DNA of 62,517 nt from an uncultured Flavobacteriales bacterium. Lineage in GTDB: Bacteria; Bacteroidota; Bacteroidia; Palsa-965. Under the pieces are notes generated by a model. The model saw only the letters and a program-made list of their open reading frames with translations. It had not been told where the DNA came from and searched no databases. Shown in pieces: positions 53,885 to 61,328 of this stretch (its first letter is position 1; every line of letters begins with the position of its first letter). The translations under genes were made by a program, and so were the position numbers. Location: assembly GCA_903873905.1 (NCBI GenBank), contig CAIQQJ010000138.1:1-62517 (forward strand), in the 5' to 3' direction.

Positions 53885-53919
53885 GTTGAAAGGTTGGAAG
53901 GTTGGAAAGTTGGAAAGTT
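53885..53919. repeat. Octamer array, GTTGGAAA family
   Basis: GTTGAAAG, GTTGGAAG, GTTGGAAA and GTTGGAAA plus a partial unit. The unit is 8 bp rather than 7. Confidence 0.85.
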
Positions 53920-54007
53920 TTTTTAGAAACTATTGTTCATTCCCAAAACCTTTTTCCGAATGAATTTTTTCAGAACAACTTTTCAACTTGTCGTCTTAAC
54001 AAATTTC

Positions 54008-54724
54008 CTACGGTTTGGTCAACTCCAACAATTCATTGTAACTCGACAATTTATCATCCTTGTAGGATTCAGAACGAACCATACCTGCAGTGGTAGAGTA
54101 AAACATAACAGAATTGAAAGGCTTAATTCCTGGTATTTTTATGCTTCCCATCATCATAGTTACATTGGTAGTATAACTGATTTTGTAACATTTGTATGTT
54201 CCTGCTGGAACTTTCACATCATCAAAAGCTTCGATTTTGCGATTGGTCAAAACAATATTTGTAGTCGAGAAAAGACTTCCATTGGAATATGTTTCCATTA
54301 TCATATTGATGTCATCCAACTTTTCGCCAACTGTGTAACTTGTTTTGTAAGCAATCATGTTTCCTTTGCAAACCACTTTCATATCATGACCTGATTGCTG
54401 AGAAGCTGTGTTCATAGCACCGCTCATGTCCATCACAAAAGTTCCATTCACACAAGCCATTTTAACTTCACTGGAATGCGGCTCATTCTTTTTTGTATCA
54501 GTATAAGTAGAATTCAAAATCGCAACAGTGGAATCACCAGAAGTATAAACTTTCGTTACTTCTGAAGTTCCTGTTCCTGTTTGTTTTCCATCAGAATTGT
54601 AATAACCCATTTTGGTTTTTACACCCTGAACGAAATTTTCGTTACCATCGCAAGCATTTGTTCCTGTAAATGCCATTGACATAAACGATGCAACGACAGC
54701 AAAACTGATGATGATCTTTTTCAT
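54008..54724 (-). CDS. TapB/DUF3108-like exported protein, paralogue
   Basis: The 238-residue protein has a signal peptide (about 1-22). The beta-rich body includes TKMGYYNSDGKQTGTGTSEV, VPAGTYKCYKISYTTNV and the ending YSTTAGMVRSESYKDDKLSSY, close to the TapB family pattern. It lies 142 bases upstream of its shorter relative on the same strand, and downstream of ettA across an inverted-repeat gap. Function unknown; the pair probably arose by duplication. Confidence 0.7.
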   Translation of the reverse strand: MKKIIISFAVVASFMSMAFTGTNACDGNENFVQGVKTKMGYYNSDGKQTGTGTSEVTKVYTSGDSTVAILNSTYTDTKKNEPHSSEVKMACVNGTFVMDMSGAMNTASQQSGHDMKVVCKGNMIAYKTSYTVGEKLDDINMIMETYSNGSLFSTTNIVLTNRKIEAFDDVKVPAGTYKCYKISYTTNVTMMMGSIKIPGIKPFNSVMFYSTTAGMVRSESYKDDKLSSYNELLELTKP

Positions 54725-54764
54725 GATTGTTATTTTAGGGGTTAATTTTTGTTTTTATAATTTA

Positions 54765-54858
54765 TTTGTCAGACTGAGTGTTTTTCTTTTTTGTCAGCCT
54801 TCGATACTTTCTCGTACCTCGAACACTCAGTCTGACAAAAAAGAAAAATGTATCGAAG
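54765..54858. repeat. Overlapping inverted repeats between ettA and the TapB-like gene
   Basis: TTTGTCAGACTGAGTGTT (54765-54782) pairs with AACACTCAGTCTGACAAA (54822-54839). TTTTTCTTTTTTGTCAG (54781-54797) can instead pair with CTGACAAAAAAGAAAAA (54832-54848), which shares bases with the first right arm. CTTCGATAC (54799) can pair with GTATCGAAG (54850). The two main stems are mutually exclusive, as in attenuators or bidirectional terminators. Confidence 0.85.
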
Positions 54859-54859
54859 T

Positions 54860-56539
54860 CTACACCGCCAACTTTTTATACCTGAATCGTCTCGGTTCAG
54901 AATCACCCAACCTTTTCTTGCGATTCTCTTCGTATTCCGAGAATGAACCTTCAAAGAAATAAACAGAACCATTTCCTTCGAATGCGAGAATGTGTGTACA
55001 CACGCGATCCAAGAACCAACGGTCGTGGGAAATGATTACAGCACATCCTGCGAAATTATCGAGCGCTTCTTCCAAGGCACGCATCGTGTTCACATCAATA
55101 TCGTTCGTCGGCTCATCGAGCAATAATACATTCGCTCCTGAACGCAAAGTCAATGCCAAATGCAAACGGTTTCGTTCACCACCGGAAAGAACTTTCACTT
55201 TTTTTCCTTGATCTTGTCCTGCGAATTGGAATTTAGAAACGTAAGCACGTGAATTCAATTTTGTTCCTGACAATTCCACATATTCCGTTCCACCTGTAAT
55301 CGCTTCGAAAACGGTATGCTCTGGATTGATATCCGAGTGCGCTTGATCTACATAAGCGATTTTCACTGTTGGTCCAACTTTGAATTCTCCACCATCCACT
55401 TTTTCCTCTCCCATGATCAAACGGAACATCGTGGTTTTACCCGCACCGTTTGGTCCAATGATTCCAACAATTCCTGCTGGTGGCAATTTGAAATTCAGAT
55501 TTTCATAGAGACATTTATCGCCGAATGATTTGTTCACATTCACCGCTTCAATCACTTCATTTCCCAAACGTGGTCCGTTCGGAATGAACATTTCCAATTT
55601 ATCATCTTTCGATTTCACATCTTCACCCAACATCTTTTCGTAATTCGCCAAACGCGCTTTCGATTTTGATTGTCTTCCTTTCGGACCTTGACGCACCCAC
55701 TCCAACTCGCGCTCCAAATTCTTGCGACGCTTGCTTTCCGATTTTTCTTCCGAAGCTAATTTTTTTGATTTCTGATCCAGCCATTCGGAATAATTTCCTT
55801 TCCACGGAATTCCTTCTCCACGATCCAATTCCAAAATCCATCCCGCAACATTGTCAAGGAAATATCTATCGTGTGTAACGGAAATAATTGTTCCCGGATA
55901 CGATTGCAAATGATTCTCCAACCACAAAACAGATTCCGCATCCAAGTGGTTGGTCGGCTCATCCAATAATAAAATATCAGGCTGTTGTAATAAAAGACGA
56001 CACAAGGCAACACGACGACGTTCTCCTCCCGAAAGCACGCTCACAGGCGTATCACCTTCCGGACATTGCAACGCATCCATCGCACGCTCCAAGCGCGATT
56101 CAATATTCCACGCATCAAGCAATTCAATTTTTTCAGAAAGTCGCGACTGTTTATCAATGAGTTTTGTCATCTCATCATCGGTCATCGGTTCAGAAAATTT
56201 ATTGTTCACTTCCTCATATTCACGAAGCGTATCGTTGATTTCCTTCACACCTTCCTTCACAATATCCATCACCGTTTTGGTTTCATCCAATTTCGGTTCT
56301 TGCTCGAGCATGCCAATGGAATAACCCGGAGAAAAATGCACTTCCCCAATGTAATCCTTGTCAACACCTGCAATGATTCTGAGCAATGATGATTTTCCCG
56401 ATCCATTCAAACCAATCACGCCAATCTTCGCGCCGTAATAAAACGAGAGGTAAATATCTTTAAGAACTTGCTTCTGTGGTGGATGAATTTTTGAAACATT
56501 CACCATCGAAAAAATAATCTGTCTTCCTTCTGCTGACAT
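54860..56539 (-). CDS. ettA: Energy-dependent translational throttle protein EttA (ABC-F)
   Basis: The 559-residue soluble ABC-F ATPase binds the ribosomal E site and gates entry into elongation according to energy state. It has two nucleotide-binding domains: Walker A GLNGSGKS (43-50) with SGGERRRV and LLLDEPTNHLD, and GPNGAGKT with LSGGERNRL and LLLDEPTNDID. The linker between them (about 245-320) is rich in Arg/Lys and contains the P-site interaction region ERELEWVRQGPKGRQSKSKA, diagnostic for EttA. Length is standard. Confidence 0.97.
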   Translation of the reverse strand: MSAEGRQIIFSMVNVSKIHPPQKQVLKDIYLSFYYGAKIGVIGLNGSGKSSLLRIIAGVDKDYIGEVHFSPGYSIGMLEQEPKLDETKTVMDIVKEGVKEINDTLREYEEVNNKFSEPMTDDEMTKLIDKQSRLSEKIELLDAWNIESRLERAMDALQCPEGDTPVSVLSGGERRRVALCRLLLQQPDILLLDEPTNHLDAESVLWLENHLQSYPGTIISVTHDRYFLDNVAGWILELDRGEGIPWKGNYSEWLDQKSKKLASEEKSESKRRKNLERELEWVRQGPKGRQSKSKARLANYEKMLGEDVKSKDDKLEMFIPNGPRLGNEVIEAVNVNKSFGDKCLYENLNFKLPPAGIVGIIGPNGAGKTTMFRLIMGEEKVDGGEFKVGPTVKIAYVDQAHSDINPEHTVFEAITGGTEYVELSGTKLNSRAYVSKFQFAGQDQGKKVKVLSGGERNRLHLALTLRSGANVLLLDEPTNDIDVNTMRALEEALDNFAGCAVIISHDRWFLDRVCTHILAFEGNGSVYFFEGSFSEYEENRKKRLGDSEPRRFRYKKLAV

Positions 56540-56600
56540 GGTCGTATTTTATGGGAGATTAAACTTTGTTTTAGGAAGGCAAATATCGGGAAAAAAGCAA

Positions 56601-56634
56601 TGTGCTGATGTGCTAATTTGCTGATGTGCTAATG
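56601..56634. repeat. Octamer array, TGTGCTAA family
   Basis: TGTGCTGA, TGTGCTAA, TTTGCTGA and TGTGCTAA plus a partial unit. First of several repeats in the 527-base gap upstream of ettA. Confidence 0.85.
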
Positions 56635-56653
56635 AAAAATCCACCCTTCCGTT

Positions 56654-56695
56654 CGATATTCGATATTCGGTGTTCGATATTCGATATTCAATCTT
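56654..56695. repeat. Six-unit heptamer array, CGATATT family
   Basis: CGATATT, CGATATT, CGGTGTT, CGATATT, CGATATT and CAATCTT, immediately before the composite element copy at 56701. Confidence 0.88.
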
Positions 56696-56700
56696 TTCAG

Positions 56701-56799
56701 GGCGTGTCCTTCGTGCCTCAGGTCGGGCTTTCGGTAGTCGCTTTTTTTTCGAGGAAAAGTCGAAAAAAAGAGCTCCAACAATACCTCAATCCCTCACGC
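56701..56799 (-). repeat. Dispersed composite element, copy 4 (short form)
   Basis: Read leftward: GCGTGAGGGATTGAGG, a central hairpin of T-rich and A-rich arms (TTTTTTTCGACTTTTCC / GGAAAAGTCGAAAAAAA type), AGCCCGACCTGAGG and GGACACGCC. The ends match copy 3 while the central hairpin is unrelated, showing that the middle is exchangeable. Confidence 0.85.
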
Positions 56800-56887
56800 A
56801 AAATAATTTATGCCACAGAGGCACAGCGACACAACGCTTTTTTGATCTGTGAAAATCAGCGTAATCTGTAGCTGCAATCCCTCACGC
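56800..56887 (-). repeat. Second repeat module, copy 2
   Basis: Read leftward: GCGTGAGGGATTGCAG, CTACAGATTACGCTGATT, TTCACAGATC, AAGCGTTGTGTCGCTGTGCC, TCTGTGGC, then the GCGTGAGGGAT that opens composite element copy 4. The order equals that at 26665-26744. Confidence 0.82.
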
Positions 56888-56898
56888 AAAAAAATTGC

Positions 56899-56922
56899 CA
56901 CAAAGGCACAAAGTCACAAAGG
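56899..56922. repeat. Octamer array, CACAAAGG family
   Basis: CACAAAGG, CACAAAGT and CACAAAGG. A related stretch lies at 18680-18697. Confidence 0.75.
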
Positions 56923-56996
56923 TCTTCAGAAATGATATGGTATAATTTACATCTGCGAAAATCTGCGTAATAAATGGCCAATAAAATTATTTAATC

Positions 56997-57073
56997 TCAC
57001 TTGCCACTTGTCACTTGCCACTTGCCACCTGTCACCTGTCACCTGCCACCTGCCACCTGTCACCTGTCACCTC
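56997..57073. repeat. Eleven-unit heptamer array, YCACYTG family
   Basis: Eleven uninterrupted 7-bp units (TCACTTG, CCACTTG, CCACCTG, TCACCTG variants). This is the longest array in the window; its right end overlaps the stop codon of the leftward gene at 57067. Confidence 0.95.
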
Positions 57074-57696
57074 ATAAAATACAATGGATGCCTATCATTA
57101 AACTTCCTCAAATAAATAAACATCATCTGTTTTCTTTTCCCTTTCTTCAATGCCATAAACTCCTTATACAATTCGGGATCGCGTGAATAAATTGTTTCCA
57201 TGTTAGGCAAAACAAAATCCTGAATCATTCCAGTTTGAATATCCAAAACATATTGTTGCATGCTCTCAACAGGATTTCCCACTGTTTGCCCACTTCCTGT
57301 TACTGGACCGGTTGAAAGATAAGTTGTGTACATCGCAGTGAAATGACAAAGACTTCCCACCACCATAATTTTATTGAAATCGCCACTGAAACGAATGTAA
57401 ACGGAATTGTTTTCAGAGAATCCCCACAACTTTTCAGTCGCAATTTCACGCACTATTCCAAGACTGTCTTTGTAACTGATTATTCGTGTACTCGCCATTT
57501 TCCGAATGAAATCAATTTCACTACGATCAAAATCGGATACAATCGCTGATTTAAGAACGGGTTTATTGAAACGGAAACTTTCATAATTCAGATAAATACC
57601 TTCCTTAAATCTGAAATCTCCGTTATAGAGAACAGAATCTTTCTGCGCGTGAAGAAGTCCGCAACTGAAAAACAATAAGATGAAAATTATTCTCAT
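57067..57696 (-). CDS. Exported protein of unknown function
   Basis: The 209-residue product has a signal peptide (about 1-17, ending GLLHAQ). The mature part begins with GDFRFKEGIYLNYESFRFNKP, includes a small segment YKDSLGIVREIATEKLWGFSENNSVYI read as alternating strands, and ends in a basic KKGKRKQMMFIYLRKFN stretch. I do not recognise the family. The stop lies inside the heptamer array, so its last residues may have been shaped by repeat sequence. Confidence 0.65.
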   Translation of the reverse strand: MRIIFILLFFSCGLLHAQKDSVLYNGDFRFKEGIYLNYESFRFNKPVLKSAIVSDFDRSEIDFIRKMASTRIISYKDSLGIVREIATEKLWGFSENNSVYIRFSGDFNKIMVVGSLCHFTAMYTTYLSTGPVTGSGQTVGNPVESMQQYVLDIQTGMIQDFVLPNMETIYSRDPELYKEFMALKKGKRKQMMFIYLRKFNDRHPLYFMR

Positions 57697-57750
57697 TTAG
57701 GATGTAAATATCGTTGAAATAAACAACAGCTATACAAAAAAGCAAAGCAT

Positions 57751-57777
57751 TTGTCTTGGAGAGATTCCGTATCTTTA
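57751..57777 (+). promoter_or_regulatory. Candidate promoter before the second subtilase
   Basis: TTG (57751-57753) and TATCTTTA (57770-57777, one mismatch to TAnnTTTG) are 16 bases apart, 63 bases before the ATG. Confidence 0.35.
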
Positions 57778-57840
57778 GAAATAGATAATTCATATTGCAG
57801 ACTTCTGACTATTGATAACCGAAACTGAAATATTCCGCCA

Positions 57841-59988
57841 ATGAAAAAAACATTTTCCTGCCTCCTGCTCCTATTTTGCCTGCCCCTCCTTTCCTTCGGT
57901 CAGCAAGCTTGGAACATTCCACTTTCACTTTACAATAAAACGGTTCAATTAAATCCTACAACTCCAATTGGTATTCTCGTAGAGGGAAATCCAATTGCAA
58001 TTGCAAATGCGGCCAAACAGCATGGCGGATTTTTGCGTTATAATCAGGGAACAATTTGTTCTGTACAAATTCTCGCTGGAGAACTGGTTGCTTTTTCAAG
58101 GGAAGAAGGAATTGTGAGAATTGGAAATGCGCCAATAAACATGCAACCTCTCAATGATACAATGAAAGTTCAGTCACGAATAAATCAAGTTCATTCGGGA
58201 ATGGCGCCACTTTCCCAAGCCTATCATGGCGAAAATATTATTATGGGATTGATTGATTCAGGAATTGATTTCAATCATCCTGATTTCAAAGATGCCAATG
58301 GAAAAACGCGCATTTTAAATATTTGGGATCAACGCGATGCAACCGGTACTGGTCCTGCTCCTTGGAATTATGGAACCGTATGGGACAGCGCCCAGATAAA
58401 TGCAGGCACTTGTTTGCATAATGATTTGGCCTATTATGGACATGGAACACACGTAAGTGGAATCGCTGCAGGAAACGGACAGTCAGTAGCAGCTGTTGAT
58501 TACAGTGGTGTCGCAACAAAATCAGATATCATTATGGTCGCGCTCGATTTTAATGGTGTGAATTCTCCTGTAGCAGTTGCAGATGCGGCCGCCTATATTT
58601 ACGATAGAGCACAGGCACTTGGTCGCCCTTGTGTGATCAATGCGAGTGTTGGTGATTATTACGGTTCGCATGATGGACAGGATTTGCAAGCACTCATGAT
58701 AGATTCTATGCTCAATACACAAGGGAGATCTTTCGTATGCGCAGTTGGCAATGCAGGAGATTTAAAAATGCATTTGTCATATCCGCTTTCAACAGATACA
58801 AATACAACTTGGTATTCTTATTCTGGTTCAAACATTTATATTCAGCTATGGGCGGATACAACTAATTTCAATAATGCAAAAATGGCAATCGGCTGTGTAC
58901 AAGATGGAAATTTTATTGATCGTGGTCGCACGCCATTTTCAAACATTCAAAGTAATCTTGGTATTTATGCAACGGATACGCTGAAAAATTCTGCGGGTCA
59001 ACGAATGGCTCTCGTTTATAAATATGGTTCCATTCAAGGAAGTGCCTACAGTATGGAATTCAATATCGTTCCCGATTCTGGAACTGGCTACAACTATTCC
59101 ACCTTGCTGACTGGTTCAGGATTATTTCATTGCTGGAGTTTTGATTTGTATGGAAATCCATTGCCATCTTCCGCCACTTATCCGAAAATCATTTATTACA
59201 AAAACCCCGATACCACCTATACTGTTTGCAGTGGTTTTCAATGTTCCAATCGAACAATTTGTGTGGGCAATTATGTGAACCGTTCTTCCTGGATGGATTA
59301 TAACAATGTTGTCTTTTATGACAACACCGTCACAGCCGGCGATATCATGTGGAATTCCAGCGTTGGTCCTACACGTGATGGAAGAAATAAACCAGATATC
59401 ACTGCGCCAGGTGCAAATACAATTTCTTGTGGCGTCATCAGTTCAATGGCTTCAATTATTGCTGGCGCCCCACAATATGTAGGTGTTGGTGGATTTCATG
59501 TTGCCGATGGAGGATCTTCAGCATCTTCACCTTGTGTAGCAGGATGCGCTGCATTATGGATGCAACAATTCCCAAATGCCAATTGGCAAGATGTAAAAAA
59601 TGCAGTCACCTATTGCGCGCACACGGATGGATTTACAGGAACAGCACTTCCCGACAACACATGGGGTTATGGAAAAGTGGACGCCTTCAGCATGATGACG
59701 AATTGTGCATTAGCTACACATGATTTGAATATTTCAAACGAAAATAAATTTCATATTTTTCCAAACCCCATAAATAATGGAATGGATTTTCAATTGAATT
59801 TTGGCGAAATAATTTCTTCTACACACTTGGAAATATTTGCAGTCAATGGCTCCTTATTATTCTCAAAACAAATCCTAACTGGTGAAAATTCAGTTTTAAT
59901 TCCAGGACACCTACTCAATGCTGGAATGTATTTTGTGAGAATAAGTGATGAGAAATCTTCCAGAACTGAAAAATTGGTTGTGGAGTAA
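57841..59988 (+). CDS. T9SS-secreted S8 subtilisin-like protease, C5a-peptidase-like layout
   Basis: The 715-residue protein has a signal peptide (about 1-20, ending LSFG). The S8 triad is Asp139 (GLIDSGIDFNHPDF), His201 (YGHGTHVSGIAAG) and Ser560 (DGGSSASSPCVAG), with oxyanion Asn303 (AVGNAG). An insert of about 200 residues separates the oxyanion and Ser segments, as in the S8 group that includes C5a-peptidase-like enzymes. The last 75 residues are a T9SS sorting domain (KFHIFPNPINNGMDF ... GMYFVRISDEKSSRTEKLV). The serine motif is SSASSP rather than the usual GTSMAS/P. It is probably extracellular and active. Confidence 0.93.
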   Translation: MKKTFSCLLLLFCLPLLSFGQQAWNIPLSLYNKTVQLNPTTPIGILVEGNPIAIANAAKQHGGFLRYNQGTICSVQILAGELVAFSREEGIVRIGNAPINMQPLNDTMKVQSRINQVHSGMAPLSQAYHGENIIMGLIDSGIDFNHPDFKDANGKTRILNIWDQRDATGTGPAPWNYGTVWDSAQINAGTCLHNDLAYYGHGTHVSGIAAGNGQSVAAVDYSGVATKSDIIMVALDFNGVNSPVAVADAAAYIYDRAQALGRPCVINASVGDYYGSHDGQDLQALMIDSMLNTQGRSFVCAVGNAGDLKMHLSYPLSTDTNTTWYSYSGSNIYIQLWADTTNFNNAKMAIGCVQDGNFIDRGRTPFSNIQSNLGIYATDTLKNSAGQRMALVYKYGSIQGSAYSMEFNIVPDSGTGYNYSTLLTGSGLFHCWSFDLYGNPLPSSATYPKIIYYKNPDTTYTVCSGFQCSNRTICVGNYVNRSSWMDYNNVVFYDNTVTAGDIMWNSSVGPTRDGRNKPDITAPGANTISCGVISSMASIIAGAPQYVGVGGFHVADGGSSASSPCVAGCAALWMQQFPNANWQDVKNAVTYCAHTDGFTGTALPDNTWGYGKVDAFSMMTNCALATHDLNISNENKFHIFPNPINNGMDFQLNFGEIISSTHLEIFAVNGSLLFSKQILTGENSVLIPGHLLNAGMYFVRISDEKSSRTEKLVVE

Positions 59989-59991
59989 AAG

Positions 59992-60130
59992 GTTTGTTCG
60001 AACGAAGTCGAGAAAATCCAAAAAAAAGAATTTCTCTCACATCAAAAAATATTTCTGTTTTAAGATTTGCGACAACTTTTTAGGTAAAAATAAAATGACC
60101 TGACGCGTTCTCGACTACGCTCGAACAAAC
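59992..60130. repeat. Long-range inverted repeat with CGAGCGTAGTCGAG-type ends
   Basis: GTTTGTTCGAACGAAGTCGA (59992-60011) and its continuation are matched by TCTCGACTACGCTCGAAC (60109-60126) and AAAC. The two 23-base arms enclose 93 bases. The right arm abuts the -7 box of the next gene. Words of this type are frequent in Bacteroidota intergenic DNA. Confidence 0.85.
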
Positions 60131-60131
60131 G

Positions 60132-60139
60132 TATCTTTG
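60132..60139 (+). promoter_or_regulatory. -7 box TATCTTTG before the small membrane protein
   Basis: An exact TAnnTTTG match 5 bases before the ATG at 60145 would give a nearly leaderless transcript. It starts one base after the right arm of the inverted repeat. Confidence 0.45.
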
Positions 60140-60144
60140 CCGCA

Positions 60145-60402
60145 ATGAAAAAACTCACTCCCATTCTCGGTTGGCTTGGATTTTTAATTGGGATTGTTAC
60201 AGCAATCGCAGCGCCGCTTCCTGGTTGGGGAACGCCCATCGCATTCATCTGTATGCTTCCCGGATTTTTATTGAGCAGCATTTACATTTTGTTCAGCACA
60301 CGTTATCAGCTGGAAACAAAATGGATTAATCCGGGTTATGTGGGAATGCTGTTGAATTCAACGCCCTTAATCATGCTTTTATATTTTCAACTCTCCAAGT
60401 GA
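60145..60402 (+). CDS. Small membrane protein, 85 residues
   Basis: It has three hydrophobic segments (about 5-22, 29-50 and 65-82). It is not recognised as a family. Its stop overlaps the GTG start of the prenyltransferase gene by 4 bases (GTGA), so the two are translationally coupled and the protein may assist that membrane enzyme. Confidence 0.75.
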   Translation: MKKLTPILGWLGFLIGIVTAIAAPLPGWGTPIAFICMLPGFLLSSIYILFSTRYQLETKWINPGYVGMLLNSTPLIMLLYFQLSK

Positions 60403-61280
60403 AAAAAAAATCGATTAAACCCAAAATCAAGAATTACCTTTCTTTGGTGGTCTTCAGTCACACCATTTTCGCAATGCCATTTGCTGTGTTGGGATATTTA
60501 TTGGGTGTAAAACAAATACATGCTGAGTTTTCATTCACACTTTTCGGCTTGGTCATCTTGTGCATGATTTTCGCAAGAAGTGCAGCAATGGGATTCAACC
60601 GATACATTGACAGAAAGTTTGATGCAAAAAATGAGCGCACTGCAATTCGCGAAATTCCTTCGGGATTGATTTCACCAAAAGCTGCCATATTTTTTGTGAT
60701 TGGTGCATCCATCTTATTTATGACCACTACATTTTTTATCAATAAAATTTGTTTTTATCTCTCACCAGTTGCATTGCTCGTTGTGCTTGGCTACAGTTAT
60801 TCCAAACGATTTACATCGCTTTGTCATGTTATTTTGGGAATAGGATTGGCATTGGCACCCATCGGAGCATGGCTTGCTGTAACAGGATATTTCGCTTGGC
60901 TTCCATTGATATTTTCGTTCGCTGTTATTTTTTGGGTGAGTGGTTTCGATATGATTTATGCCTTGCAGGACGAAAAATTTGATCGAGAAAATAAATTATT
61001 TTCCATGCCGGCTTGGCTCGGGAAAAAAGGAGCGCTACGACTTTCAGAAATTTTCCATGTGATTTCTGCAGGATTAATTTTGTTCGCTGGTTGGTATGGC
61101 AACGCTCATTTATTTTATTTTATTGGATCAGGAATTTACATTCTACTTTTGATTTACCAACACAGCATTGTAAAACCAAATGACTTGAGCAGAGTCAATC
61201 GTGCATTTGGAACAACAAACGGAATTGCCAGTGTAATTTTTGTTACGTTCGCAATTATTGATTTATTTTTAAAGCCCTAA
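60399..61280 (+). CDS. UbiA-family polyprenyltransferase, MqnP candidate
   Basis: The 293-residue integral membrane enzyme begins at GTG. It has the two Asp-rich motifs of UbiA enzymes: NRYIDRKFDAKNERTAIR (about 67-84) and DMIYALQDEKFDRENKLFS (about 186-204), within about eight or nine membrane helices. The family attaches a polyprenyl chain to an aromatic ring. The motif pattern resembles the UbiA-like group linked to the futalosine menaquinone route (MqnP), sensible for a menaquinone-using phylum, but other mqn genes are not in the window. Confidence 0.88.
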   Translation: MKKKSIKPKIKNYLSLVVFSHTIFAMPFAVLGYLLGVKQIHAEFSFTLFGLVILCMIFARSAAMGFNRYIDRKFDAKNERTAIREIPSGLISPKAAIFFVIGASILFMTTTFFINKICFYLSPVALLVVLGYSYSKRFTSLCHVILGIGLALAPIGAWLAVTGYFAWLPLIFSFAVIFWVSGFDMIYALQDEKFDRENKLFSMPAWLGKKGALRLSEIFHVISAGLILFAGWYGNAHLFYFIGSGIYILLLIYQHSIVKPNDLSRVNRAFGTTNGIASVIFVTFAIIDLFLKP

Positions 61281-61291
61281 TTCACGAAGCA

Positions 61292-61316
61292 ATTGGTAAT
61301 TGGTAATCGGTAATTC
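61292..61316. repeat. Heptamer array, ATTGGTA family
   Basis: ATTGGTA, ATTGGTA and ATCGGTA plus a partial unit, in the short gap before the SanA-like gene. Confidence 0.85.
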
Positions 61317-61328
61317 CTTTTTTCAGAA

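Noticed and set aside
55950-56324. Rightward frames opposite ettA
   Set aside because: Serine-rich shadow of a strongly supported gene.
56997-57073. Assembly artefact as the source of the tandem arrays
   Set aside because: Units within each array differ by point changes and families recur at separate loci in both orientations, which fits real repeats; raw-read checks would settle it.
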